This document shows, piece by piece, positions 37,041-49,479 of a DNA stretch of 64,000 bases (positions are counted from its first letter, which is position 1; every line of letters starts with the position of its first letter). A program made the translations under genes and the position numbers. The notes under the pieces were generated by a model. The model searched no databases. It was not told where the DNA came from and saw nothing but the letters and a program-made list of their open reading frames with translations. Source of the stretch: Membranipora membranacea (taxonomy: Eukaryota; Bryozoa; Gymnolaemata; Cheilostomatida; Membraniporidae); NCBI GenBank assembly GCA_914767715.1, contig OU612068.1, positions 32,860,001 to 32,924,000 on the forward strand. Reading direction: 5' to 3'.

Positions 37041-39155
37041 TAAATAATATGGATAGCTCTCCTTGAAAAATGGTGTAAATAAATTATAAAATTGCTCATA
37101 TATGTAGATAGGAGAGATTTGACCTAGAAATGTTTTTTTTTATCAGAAAATTCGAATATGAACTATGATAATTGCAATGTCTTAGATATATAATTCATAC
37201 AACTTGACATATATGGTACACAATATTTCTGGGTCAGCAGGGTAATTTCAAGAATCTCAAAATATTTATTAAAATGTTGTTGTTGAAAATAGAGGAGATT
37301 TGGTGTTGGACATAGCTTTTGAGCCACAGTAGTAACAATGCAAAATATTATTTTCATTTATAATAATTTTTTGCAGGGGACCAAATCGTATGTATTTCCA
37401 TTTCAATTTTAAGTTTAGCTCTCCCTCTCTCAATTGAATGTCTCAGTGCTTGAAATCAATGATGAGTTAAAAAGATTTCTTTCTTTTCATGTATAAAGCT
37501 CATCTATGAGTTTTCAGATTTTACATATTCTGTTTCACTCCAAAGCTTTAATTTCATTTCAAATGGAAAATAAGTAATTAAAAATCTATGGAAGTATCAG
37601 CTTATTGGGCCTGTAAAGCACATACCCCATGCTTCAATCATAGATGAGCAGGGGGGGGGCAGTTTTCAAGGGACAAATTTTGCATAACTACTGCAGAACT
37701 GACTCTATTGCTTTGGCTTTGCCTGCAAGATATTGTACAATGGCAAAAAGTTTAGCTGAGCTTTGATACCTAATCTGATAACACTAACAGCAGTCAACAC
37801 AAACAACTGCAACTACAGAAACTTATCGTTCAAACTTATCCTTCATATCTTAGCCTTGCATACAGTATTGTCATTATGTCATTGTGTCATCAGTCAACAC
37901 ATATCTCTGCAAATGCAGAGACTTTCCTTCATACATCATTACATGCATTATTGCATACATTATTGGATACAGTATTGTATTGAAATTGACAGCAGTCAAC
38001 AAACTTATTGCAACCAGTAACTTTTCTTCATATATTACTGCATACTGCATTCCATATTGTAGTTTGACCTTTCTTTTCATTGCTTTTCAATAACATCATG
38101 ACAATCCCTCGCTTTCAGGATTTTCTGATGGAATTGTCACACATTCCAGCTCAAACAGACTATATCTTCCAGGAACCCCTGGATGAATAGCTGGTATTGA
38201 TATCAAATCTTCACTCTGTTAAATCTCTCAGAAAACAGGCCATCACTAGATTACATTGGATATAATCAACACTCACTTTTTTTGAAAATCCAAATAACAA
38301 CGCCTTGGAAGGTCTAAAACGGTCGTATTGAGACAATGTGAAACAAAATTCAAGGTAAACTTTTGAGCTGTCACCTCTCAGTTCACTCTAGTAAAGTATT
38401 TCTGTTCTGATGCTTAGATACTAAGCTGAAATTCCAAAACAAATAGCCATATGTGAAACTTTGACATGGGTGTTCATTTGATCCTTGGATCTTGCTACTC
38501 TGCAATTCAGGCTGATGGCTAAAAACCACACTCTTTTTGGTCTAGATCTTGTCAAAAATGCCATGGGATAGGTAGTGATTGATACCTAGAAAAATATCCC
38601 ATACCATAGTAATTTGCCCACGAATATCACACTTTTTTCAATCAAATTAAATAGCTATGTTATATGGGGTGGGACGGTTATTGGAACTATATTTCTACCC
38701 GGTAATAAAACTAAACAGGTCAAATTTTAACCTCTCACTCAGGCCTAACTGATATCACCAGGTTAAATCCTTGGTCCACATGTACAGCAGTCCTAAATCT
38801 TCACACTAAGCCATCCGGTTTGTATAAAAGTATATATTAGATATGGAAGCTGTATCACTCTTTTCAATTCATTTTAAGAGTAACGAAAACAAACCCCTAT
38901 ATATCTCTATGTAGACAACTTTTCATGTTTTTACCAGATCAAAAATAATTACAGTGATGACTCACAAACGCCGGCTAATCTCCAGGGCAGGATCTTTCAC
39001 AAACGCATTGCCCCACTAATTGTGAGAAAGTGTTCAACATGAAAGATTGATGCCTTGTCTAGTTGTGAAAACCCCAACTAGCTCAAACCAGAGTGTATTG
39101 CTTCAAAATTTTCATCTTCTCCTACACCATAAGGTCATTTGTCACTTCATCTGAA

Positions 39156-40270
39156 TTCTCATCATGCACATTTTCTATTTCAATCTTCTCATAATAGGTC
39201 TGACAGAACAAGTGTGACCTGAGCAAACCATCGGGTTGAAAAGGTCTCATTTGGTATGCTTCTACCACGAACCCTACAGAATTGCTTCAACACAGCAATC
39301 ATTGGTGTAAAGAAAGAACCATCCAGATTTTGTATAGTCATATTTAAAATTCTCCTCTGGATGCTCTTGTTGCATACAGATGGATCGGCGCCAACCTAAG
39401 CCACTGATAGTTGCACATGCTGCAGAAAATTAATAAATAAATAGATATTGAATATGTCTGGTATGTTTGGCATACTTTGAATTTTAAGATTTTAAGAAAG
39501 AAAAATGATGAAAGCTTTCATGCATTGCTCAATCAAGCCAATTTGGTAGCTCTTGAAAACCACAAAAAGCTCTGGAGTCAGTTAAGCAGATGATGAGGAT
39601 GATCAGTTGTCGGTTTCAAAACCGCTTGAGATTTCAACTTTTATTATTCACTAAAAACATTTTTTTTGATTGCTTCCTTTAGTTAGAACAATGAAATAAG
39701 CAGTATGAAAGAATCTGATTATACCCCCTAAATTGACAACTAACCAATTACAGACATGCTACCTAGTTTTTACTCCCTTTAAGCGTTTAATGAAGTCCTA
39801 TTCTATCTTCATAGTGACATCACACCCAACATTTCGCCCACAGATAAAGTATTCACAGCCAAGAATCACCTTCAAAGCCCCTCAAATTGACTCAAAACAG
39901 CAATAAACTTTTTGTTGAACTGTTCGCATTCATTAGCTCATAAACTTTTTAAACCATGCTCAGAACGTAAACTCCTTGCTCCAACCTAAGCATGAAAAAT
40001 TTTTATGTATTGCGGAATCTAAGAATCTTGACTTTCCAAAGTGTCACAAATTCATCAAAATCAATCTTCAAAGTTCTTATTGCTTCTCAATTGAAATAAC
40101 TGGAATTAGTTTCTGAAAAATGTCATTGACTTTGATAATTTTGCTTCTTGATGATTTTCTTGCCTTTGAAGCCCAATTTCATCAAAATAACATCGAAAAC
40201 GTTTACTCACAGTCTATCAAATGAGTTTACACATTTGAACACTACTTATGCCTAGTAGCCATACCCATAT
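39156..40270. other. 1.1 kb without recognised gene
   Basis: AT-rich sequence beyond the right edge of unit B. I see no long open frame, repeat module or splice-bounded exon. Confidence 0.4.
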
Positions 40271-40828
40271 AACATGATATTACTTGATATAGTTTCAGGG
40301 GGTAGGAAGTTTTGAGTTGGGAGAGAAAATCTGGGGTTGAGAAGTATGAGCAGCTAAAAATAAACTCAAACTCACCACTCACTTATGACCTTGAGTGGAC
40401 CTATGGGCGCAGCCATTTTGTTATTACTAGGTTGCCAGACTATAACCATATTTCATTGGTTACTCTTAACGTTTTAGATTGGTGGAATGTAATACAATTT
40501 AGAGGTAACATGAAGTTCATGAAGAGTGATACAGCTAACAGAACTGAGCTAATCCCTGCAGTGAATGGCCTTGGCATGCAGTTCCTCCATTTGAAGTATT
40601 TACTAACTCATTGGTACATGTCACTACACATTTTGTAGTTTGGCCCTTGACTGCCTTGAGGGCACAGACCACATTATCGTACTGGTTGTTGGGGTCTGTG
40701 GGAGGGGGAAGAAGGTGAGAAGTCTCTTCTTTTTTCACAAAATCTGAATTCAACCCCAGACCTTTTCTACCCCAGATTTTTACTCCAGATCCGAAATTCA
40801 ATAATAAACTCAATATGCCCCTGTATAG
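40270..40828 (+). mobile_element. Terminal-inverted-repeat element, copy 1
   Basis: Contains AAATCTGGGGTTGA near 40,327 and, inverted, CAACCCCAGACC near 40,752 and CCCCAGATTTTTACTCC near 40,770. A clear reverse-complement copy occupies about 42,206-42,985. No transposase is encoded; the 108-residue frame at 40,312-40,638 is not maintained in copy 2. Confidence 0.6.
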
Positions 40829-41199
40829 TTGATGCGGTCATTATTTTGTGATAAAAATATTGGCAACAATCTTTAATTTTTGTTTTCACTGACCTATACA
40901 AACTGCTGGTCTGGTGTGGCCTTATTAAAATTTGCTGCACATTTTCCTGTGTTACCAAATAGAAAGCTGAATAAAGTGGCAAAACAACATAATTATAGAA
41001 TTATCCAATGCAGACTAAGCTCCTATGAGAGTTTGCTATTTACATACTTTAATCTACTTTGGAAGCTTGCAGCATGCTCCCTAGTGATGCTTTGTACAGG
41101 CCTTGGAGTTCGGTTCCTCTACAATAATTCTAAACTACTGCTCTGCTCTACATAAGTTCAGACAACTGATGAAGATTATATCTGGCATGATTAAGCTTT

Positions 41200-41970
41200 C
41201 GTAATGTCTGGTCACAAATTTAAATTTATAATTTAAAATGTGTTATTTAGTTCACTTGTTGCAAATAATTATTCTGAACTCCCTGCATGGGGATCATCAT
41301 CTCTTACACTGAAAACTAAAGAGTGATTGTAATAGATTGACATTCGGCACAATTCAGTGCCGATGCGTCATGCGTTCCTCAGTGGCTATGGGATCATGTA
41401 GCTAAATCCTGTTTGAAAGGTATCAGTTTGCCGCGATAGGAAGATTCCTATAGACCTGTACTTACAGAACTTAATAAAGTTTCATTCAATTAAAGGAGCT
41501 TGTTATACCAGCCGCGGTAATACGAGATGATAACCTCAGGCTTAACCCAGGGCAGGATATGTCACAAACATATTGCTCCCCTAATGGCTAAAAGGGTCAG
41601 TATCTTGGCAGTAGTAATCTTGTCTAATTGTGACTGTTGTCTGTATTCACACATGTTACCACAGAGTTGAGTAGTTAGAAGCTTTCCTCCTACAACATCT
41701 ATGATAAAGTCACTTGTCACTAATTGTCTTGGTACAGGTGTGACAGTCACAAACAATTTCAGTTGCAACCTTGACAGCTGGAATATTTCGTGTCAGAAAG
41801 CTTTCTATTACTAAACCCATCCGGATGGGTTGAAAGTGGCAATGATGTCTTTGAAGTATCCATCCCATATAGCCAAAGTACTTTCTGTTCCGGAAACATT
41901 TGCCTTAGGAAGCTCTTTTCTTGATGCTTCTGCTTCATGTTTCATGTACTGTATCAAGTTTCGAAACTAT
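41200..41970 (+). repeat. Repeat module R, copy R3 (diverged)
   Basis: Recognisable from CAGGGCAGGATATGTCAC (near 41,550) and CTCCCCTAATGGCTA. More diverged than the other copies. At 41,508-41,526 it reads CCAGCCGCGGTAATACGAG, where the other copies have a CCACGGAAATACCAGG version. Confidence 0.65.
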
Positions 41971-42009
41971 CTAACATACTATCATTGGTCATTTGATATA
42001 TGGCAACCG

Positions 42010-42200
42010 CATATATGGCAACCTATCACCAAAATATATTCTTAAAAGAATACTGCTCCAAGAGAGGGTTTTTGAGTAATAGCAAATAATGTTAATCATT
42101 TCCGTGTAACATCTAATTCATATCAGAGATCTATATCTTGGTTCGATTCCTTTTCATCTCCTTGCTTGTCATTTCATATGAGAGAGAAGGTAGGATTTAT
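42010..42200 (+). repeat. Segment repeated inverted at 60.3-60.5 kb
   Basis: Reverse complement of about 60,300-60,500. Landmarks here are GCAACCGCATATATGG, GTAATAGCAAATAATGTTAA and CGTGTAACATCTAATTCA. Non-coding. Confidence 0.6.
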
Positions 42201-42205
42201 TCCAG

Positions 42206-42985
42206 CGAGGGGCGTATTGACTTTGTGATTGGAAAATTTTTGTTGTTTTGGGGTTGGCAAGTAAAAATCTGGGATTGAAAAGAGTTGGGGTTGAGCTCAT
42301 TTATCTGGGTTGGAATTCAAACTTTGTGAAAAGAAGAGCTACTCCTCTTCTCCCACACCCCATAGACTCCCCACAACCAGTATGATAAGCTGGTCTGCGC
42401 CCTTGAGGCAGACAGGGGCCAACTAATGATGTGTAGTGACATGTACCAAGGAGTAACTCCTTGCATAAACTCAGCAGTATTGTCATATATGTTAGTTGAG
42501 CTGACCACCAGTATTGCACCTCAGCATGATGATTCTATTTTGATTTGGCTTGAAAACATAACTCACTGTTGGGATGTGATGTAGAATGGAAACAAGGAGT
42601 TAATAAATGCTTGGAGTGGAGGGATTGCTGAGGCCATTCACTGCAGGGATTATCTCTGTTCTGTAAGCTGTATTGTATAGTAGCTGTAACAGCTTCATTC
42701 AGATCCTTGTGTTTCATGCACTTTATGTGAACTCTAAATTGTATTAAATTCCACCAATCAAAAACATTATGAGTGCTTTGATAGCCAATGAAACATGATT
42801 GTAGTCTGGTAACTAGTAATAACAAGATGGCCGCGCCCATAGGCCCCGTCAAGATCATAAGTGAGTGGTGAGCTTGAGTTTATTTTTCGCCTCTTATACT
42901 TCCCAACCCCAGATTTTCTCTCCAAACCCCAGATCTAGTCAACCCCCAAAAATCTGGGGTTGTAAAATCAATATCCTTACGTTTA
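42206..42985 (-). mobile_element. Terminal-inverted-repeat element, copy 2 (inverted)
   Basis: Reverse-complement counterpart of 40,270-40,828 (here TCACTTATGATCTTGACGGG on the minus strand, compare TCACTTATGACCTTGAGTGG at 40,380). It is longer by inserted sequence near 42,420-42,600. The ends show GTATTGACTTTG on the left and CAAAATCAATATCC-like text on the right as imperfect inverted termini. Confidence 0.6.
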
Positions 42986-42989
42986 ATAG

Positions 42990-44527
42990 AATTGAGCTTG
43001 TGTATTTTTTACATTTTGATAGGAAGTAGTCATTTTAATATGTGTTTTTAAAATATTGTTAGGTATTATCCTGGCCTATTGTTGACAATATTGCCATAAA
43101 TTTCCGAAATAATTTTGAATACTCCTACCATACTGCTCACCAAGTTTCGTCAATCCAGGGTACATGTTTACAACATAGTGCATCGTGTTCAGGAGCAGCA
43201 GGAAAAGTTGAATCATTGCCTTTCACACATTGCAGCAAGAAACTGGGATTTTATTCTCAGCCAATGCCTCTAGGGCCCTAATGCCTTTACCTGTTTTCGG
43301 TCATATTATAGTGTTTTTCCCCCTACACATTGTTGTGTTGTTTTTGTTGTTGTTGAGCTAAAACGTGACAAAAGATATTGCAAAATAAAAACAAACACAC
43401 TGCTTCCAGACATTCATTGGCTGACTGTGTTCCAAAGCTTATGTATTGCCTAACTATCACTAAAGGTAAACGGGTCATCTCAGGCTTTGCCCGTATGACA
43501 CTATAGTTGGGATGCTGATAACTCTGAACAATCATCATTCTTAATTGTTTTGTTCACTGTAAACCATTCCCATTCAGTGCTACGTTCATTATATCTTAGC
43601 TTACGCTCTCAATGAGCTTATAAAATAGGTATAGAATATCATATGTAGTACTGAATGGGAAAATACTGACCATATACCTTATGAAATAAGGTCCTGTAAA
43701 ACTAAAAACTAGATCAAAATGTCGTAAGCAGTTGTGAACAGAAGATATCTGTTGAATGTGTCTCAATTGAAGCTGTACCTCAGTCACTAAAGCAATCATA
43801 TCCCCTAGATCTGAGGTGCGGGATGAAGAATTATGCCTAAGGTGTGATAAAACTCAAAATTTCACCTGTTATAATTCATATGTTATTTATTTGTTTTGAA
43901 GTGTGTTTCCCAAAACACCTTGTCGTGTGAATTAGGTGATAATTGAGCCACAACATGACAACTGAGCAAAACATGGCAACATCATCAAGAAGCTGACTCA
44001 TTTGACTTCCTGATTAGATTTAGTATGCAAACTGTTTTGCGTGTTCACCCTTTGGGCATGAATTCACTATCGATTTTGGGCCTTTGTTCTTGTCTGCTGA
44101 TTGCTGATCAAGGATAAGTCTGTTGCAGAAAAAAAAGAAAAGTATAAGTTATTACGAATTTGACAGCAAGGTTTAAATAAGATACTTTGAGGTTGATCAG
44201 TTCTTGTTCTGTGTAATGAATCAGAAGTAATGGTACAGAGTTGAATTATAACTGAACACTGACTGTGGGAATGTTGGCGTAAACAATGGAAAGGATCTAG
44301 CAAAGTAAATAACACAATGAGTATGAGTGAATGAACCTTTTGGATTTAAATTTATCTTTTGAACAAATTGTGACTTATTTTTCACATTTGCTGGTATTTC
44401 AGAGAGATTCTACTGTATTATTTCTTTTCTTACAGCTGTTCTGTCTGTATCAACCCATTTCTTCATTTGGAAACCCAGCAGAATTCTCTTCGTAAGCTTT
44501 TGATATCATCATCAACCTGAAAGTTAG
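42990..44527. repeat. Upstream of the GPCR: module S7, no N-terminal exon found
   Basis: 43,745-43,985 is a diverged module S (ACCTTGTCGTGTGAATTAGG near 43,919). No exon encoding a GPCR amino-terminus was identified; it may be further upstream, lost, or too short to see. Confidence 0.45.
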
Positions 44528-47500
44528 ATATTAAATATCACGCTCCAATTGACAATCAAAATAATGTTCTTAATCCTTATAATCTCAGTGAGCATATTTT
44601 GTAACATGCTGGTTTTGGTTGCATGCTGATAAAAAAGAAAAGTGTGAGAACAGTGACACACATACTGATAATAAACCTAGCTATATTCTGATATACTGGT
44701 GACTTTATTCGCACAGTGGACGATATCACAGAGATATGGATACTTGGATCGTTTATCTGCAAATTTCAGCCTTTCATGCAAGGTATTTAAACTTACCTAG
44801 AAATTTTTTTAACACAAGGCAAGTGGTATCTGCCTGAAATGAGATTGACTTACAAATCATCAAAGCATCGCTCATCATCAAATATTAAGCAACTATTAAC
44901 TGCTGACCAAAGAAGTACAGAATTTACTAAATTGGTCATCACAGTGCAATAAAATGATGGATGTCAGATGTACAGACTGACTATAGATTAACAGTACAGA
45001 TAAAAAACCTACAATAGTGCTACTAGTGTAATTCAAACTCAGGCAAAAGAATAACACCATCCTTATACACCACCTTATACAAGTTTGCATATAGACACGC
45101 CATAAATAGAGATTTTGGATTAAGGATGGCAGAATTCTAAGTTCAATCTTCTGTTCTGATGTGAATGTCTCCCTTAATTTTTAGTTGTGACATTTGTGTC
45201 TTCGGTAATGACAATGGCAGCCATGGCCACAGAGAGATTCTTTGGAATTGTTATGCCATTCGCCTTTTGTACGAAAAAGAAGGAAAAGGTGGTGACTGCT
45301 GTAGCTACAATCTGGGTTTTCTCCATTGGCTATGCTATTCGGCCAGCGGGTAAGTTGAACATGTTCATTACACGCAATTGTAGCTTGAACACAATACCTT
45401 GACGAAAACACCAAAAAATACATAGATTTAGAGCACGCTGGAGGCTCCCCTCCTGGTAGGTCTAGGTCTGATACACTATCTCCCTTATTAGTACGGTTTA
45501 AACTTTTTAATGGAGCGAGGGAAATCCGAGACATAATACTTGGCTAAGGATGGCTTAGCTGGGTGGGCTTTGTGGTTGGTTTAATAATTAGCACGCTGAC
45601 TTAGTCTTGGCAGGCTGTCGGGTGTGTGTGGGTGTCGCCCCCATACAACCACCAACCCTGACAGCCTGCCCAGGCGAATCCTGAATAATAAACTGAAAAT
45701 TAATTCTAGTAAAAAGATTCAATCTTAAATCTTGTTTGGTATTTGGTTAGTGATTTGTACTGTCATGTAGAGATTGATAGAAAGATTTGAGCAGAGTTTT
45801 TCCCGTTGAAAAACAATTTTTCCGTGGCAGCCCCTGCACAATGTGGCTAGAATGCAACTTCATTTAGAGATTGACTGGATAGGTTTGACAGTTTGACAAT
45901 TTTTTCGAGCTGTTTGCAAAAACGATGACGCACCTTACAACGTTTTGCACAATAAGCGGATTATTGCCAAAAAATGTCACCAGCAAATGGAGAATGTAAA
46001 CAAAAGCAACTACAGACCTAATGAAGCGACGGAATTTTTTGTAGCTAATAACTTCAATATACTTTTCCCTTTATATACCTTATCCTATGGTATTGCTGCC
46101 AACAACATAATTTCCTAGACAAGAACTCGTGCCAAGTGGTCAAGTGCTTAACAGGACACCTGGGAATCCATTAAAGAGGGGTCTCCTACTAAGTAACAAA
46201 AAAAAATACTTGGTATGGTATTTGTGTTTCATTGAAATCGCTGTTGAGGTACTCTATTTCCTAGACACAATAGACGGCCCTGCAATATTACATTTACTTA
46301 TTAGCCATTGCATTCAGTGTATATGAACATGGAGAAGAGAGAGTGGAAGTACCACAACGAGGTGGCTTGTATACCACTCTGGCCAGACAGCGATATGAAA
46401 TCTGAGGAGACGCTATCATTACGGCAGTTCTACTACACAATGCTCCCTGTGCTGCTCTTTTTCCTACCAATGACTATCATGACATTTGTGTATGCAGCTA
46501 TAATCATGAAACTACAGACCCAATAGTCCCAGATTACAGAGCTAAACGATTATCCACAAAAAATAAAGAATAGCAGCCGAAAGCGGGCAAGTATTCTAAT
46601 CACCTCATCAGAGGCCTCCAATTATTTTCGTACAATCTTCTTTAATCGCCATGGAGGCACCCTAACTGTTTAGGAATAACTTTTGAACTGCTTAGAGGCG
46701 CCACTGCAAAGCTCCCATTATCAACTAGGCAAGGATCTTTTAAATAGAAATTTGCAGCATTTAGTCAAAGGCGCCATTCCTAATACTTTTTTCCGTTGAG
46801 AAACAGCACAGGCTAACATTCCATATTTCACTGTTGCCAAATCAATCAATATGCTACGGAGATTGATTGTGCAATGTGAAAATGTAGGCAAAAAGTGGCA
46901 GTATCTCCAGGATGCAATAAGGTTTTGTAAGGGGATTGAAAAAAACGCTATCTACAAATGTAATGATCCATCACAACTAAGTCACTTGTTTGCTTAAAGC
47001 GACGGCGACGTGATACAAATGCTTGAAATATTTGTTGTTTTCTCGGTAAGACCGCATTATTCCAAGAGGTTTGATTACAGGAGCAGATAATTCCTCTCAG
47101 AGGAATGCTTGAAAAGAGTTCAAAATTTATCTTACTATTAGGTAATAATGTGATGTTTCAAATTTCGAGTCGATTCCAAGAACTTGGTCAATACACTTCT
47201 AGCAAGGTATCTTTAGCCAAATTTGAGTGGGGCTGCTATCAGAAGATCTAAATATGTTACCAGATTTCATATAGCTCAAGTTTCTTCATGAGGCAAATTG
47301 TTGTTATTCAAACTTGAGTAAACTTGTACGGGTTATTTCCTAGGGGATAACAGTTTGAATAATTTTAATAGTCAACCATTTAGTAATCTTGCCCACAAAA
47401 CAGCATACACCAGCAAGACCTTACCATTTGATATCCAATGGTAATAAGATACACCCGAGGGAACTGGGGGCTCGCACAAGCAATCAATAGTTGCCCCCAG

Positions 47501-49176
47501 CGGGAATTGAGGTTATGAATCCTGAGGCTATTTTTGGCTGCTGTAGTCGAAAATTGGCAATTGATTCTTCATTTCCTTCAGTAAATTATAATCTCTGAGG
47601 TGTTTCATATTTATTATGGTGTTTTTAAAAACTCAGAAAAATAATAATTGGATGGGATCCAAGACCTGTATCATTTATGATAGCCCATTTTATAATATGT
47701 GTAATGTTTAAAATATAAATCAGTTTAAGGTTGTTTAAGGTTGTTTAAGCGATTGGATGAAGAGAGTTGACATTGAGACCAGGTTGAAAACATGTCCTAG
47801 ATCTCAAGGCTCAATACTTTAGAAAGCTGTGAAAATAGTTCTGGTTTCCACACTGCTGTTTAGTGTATGGTCTTGATATGGAGGAATGCGTCCCCCTGCG
47901 TTAACCATAATAAATCGTACGCTGTAATGCTAAGGGATATCGTTGGCCTTACTGCTTTCCCGATGACAAAAAAAGGGCCATGCGGTTTGAGATATTATCA
48001 GTGTTTATGTTTTAGTGGACAGACACTTACCATTTTTTTTGTACGCTGACGATGATGTGACACTGGTCACGCCTCCAAGCGGTTCTACCTGGATATATCC
48101 TAATCGATCAAAGGTCTATTTGCCTTCAATAGGTGAGGGCCGGGAAGACATTCAAATATATAATATGGATCCATTTTTCAAATAAATAATCTAACTGTTT
48201 GGTTTTGTAGGTGGTTGTTATGCTCATCATACTATTGGTTATTTATATGCTGTGCTGGTTGCCTTTCCAAATTGCGATGCTGTATTACGAGTTTGCACTG
48301 CATGGTCAGGCTGTGGTAAGTACAATCTAACAAAGTAAACTGGTGCTGGAGATAATTTGTAGCTTATATACCTGACCCTTACATTATTATATATATATAC
48401 ATATATAGGTTTATATATCTGTCATTTAAAGCCGAATTCCCGAGTAGAACAACGACCTCTGTCGTATGAGGACTGATACACTCACAGCAGGTATGAGACA
48501 TTCCATGCTTGCAACATCAAACTACACTGGACAACATTCATCTATTTTCAGCTACCCAAAGGTTGGAAAAGCTTTGTTCACTATTCAAGATACATGGCGG
48601 ATGCTAACAGTGCATTTAATCCCGTGATATTTATCTGCTTCAGTCAGAAGATAAGGAAAGGTACGAATTATCCTCTTTATTTTATCATGCTGACAACTCC
48701 CATCATAGATCTCTATTTTGTATTTACCTCTGCACAAACTACCTGCTGTCTGTGCACAATTACAGTAAAGAAGTCTTTGTCCATTAACTGCAGTGCCGAA
48801 TGAACCATTAATGAATATGCATGAGGACTTCATTTGTTGACAACACATCAATTCTGTACGTAGCCCACAATTGTGTCAGTGTCTGTGACATAGTTATGTA
48901 ATCTACTACCTACGCACACTGACATCCATACATACATTTTTGTAGACAATATTACTCTTGAATTTCGGAAATCTCCTTCTCATAAACATACACTCTATAC
49001 TATTATATACGTATTCATCATTCCAGGCATAAATCATAATTATATATATAATTTAATTTTTTGTTCTAGCCATTTTCAAGTTAGTGTGTAAGACCAATAC
49101 TCTATGGAGGCGCTCCCCGACAGGTTCCTCCAGAGCTAACAGTCACAGATCATCGACTGAAAGAACTCTAGTCTGA
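44528..49176 (+). pseudogene. Neuropeptide-type rhodopsin-family GPCR, decayed, six exons
   Basis: Exons: 44,528-44,782 (TM1-TM2-ECL1), 45,185-45,349 (TM3-TM4), 46,305-46,586 (ECL2-TM5-ICL3), 48,211-48,315 (TM6), 48,552-48,660 (TM7) and 49,070-49,176 (C-tail, TGA at 49,174). Signatures: CNMLVLV in TM1; NLAI, then after a shift SDILVTLF in TM2; W-I-L-G-S-F-I-C-K before TM3; TERFF in place of D/E-R-Y; ECL2 Cys before IPLWPDSD; TM6 CWLPFQ; TM7 NSAFNPVIF (NPxxY-like); and a tail Cys (KLVCK) for possible palmitoylation. Intron phases agree at each junction. This pattern fits orexin/NPFF/CCK-type peptide receptors. Damage: frame changes after VAC near 44,627, within TM2 near 44,692 and again before ECL1, a shift near 46,335, and TAG at 46,524 in ICL3. 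Some of these could be sequence errors. No start exon is found. Confidence 0.75.
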
Positions 49177-49479
49177 TTTTTTCAATTATTTATCACAACA
49201 TCAAAAGATCAGAACCTTGAGACTCTCCTCAATTAGAGCCAATTCTGACCATGGTTCTTTACAGTAATGATTGCTATGTTGAAGCCAACCTGTTTGGCTT
49301 GTTGTAGAGTCATCCCTAAAGAGGCGTTTCAATGCAATGGGTTCGCTCAGGTCACATTTGCTCGGCCAAGCCCACTATGAAGAGTTTGAAATAGAATAAT
49401 ATTTGTATGATGATAATCCAGATGAAGCATTGAATGGTGTAGGAGATGATTTCAAAACGATCCGGTTGGAGCTAGTTGG

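Larger units (their letters stand above)
24418..39155 (+). repeat. Segmental duplication unit B (14.7 kb)
   Basis: Same-orientation copy of 4,985-19,725. Compared with A it retains the complete small gene with promoter, the complete hAT-like element, an extra GC-rich section (32,820-32,900) and the empty LINE target site near 35,620. It lacks the 151-bp tandem repeat and the 285-bp section near 38,947. The second half (33,480-39,155) consists of the same modules as A: R2, S5, S6 and the AT palindrome. Confidence 0.9.

Noticed and set aside
40312-40638. 108-residue frame
   Set aside because: Lies in the terminal-inverted-repeat element and is not kept in its second copy.
45181-45534. 117-residue minus-strand frame
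   Set aside because: Antisense shadow of the GPCR TM3-TM4 exon.
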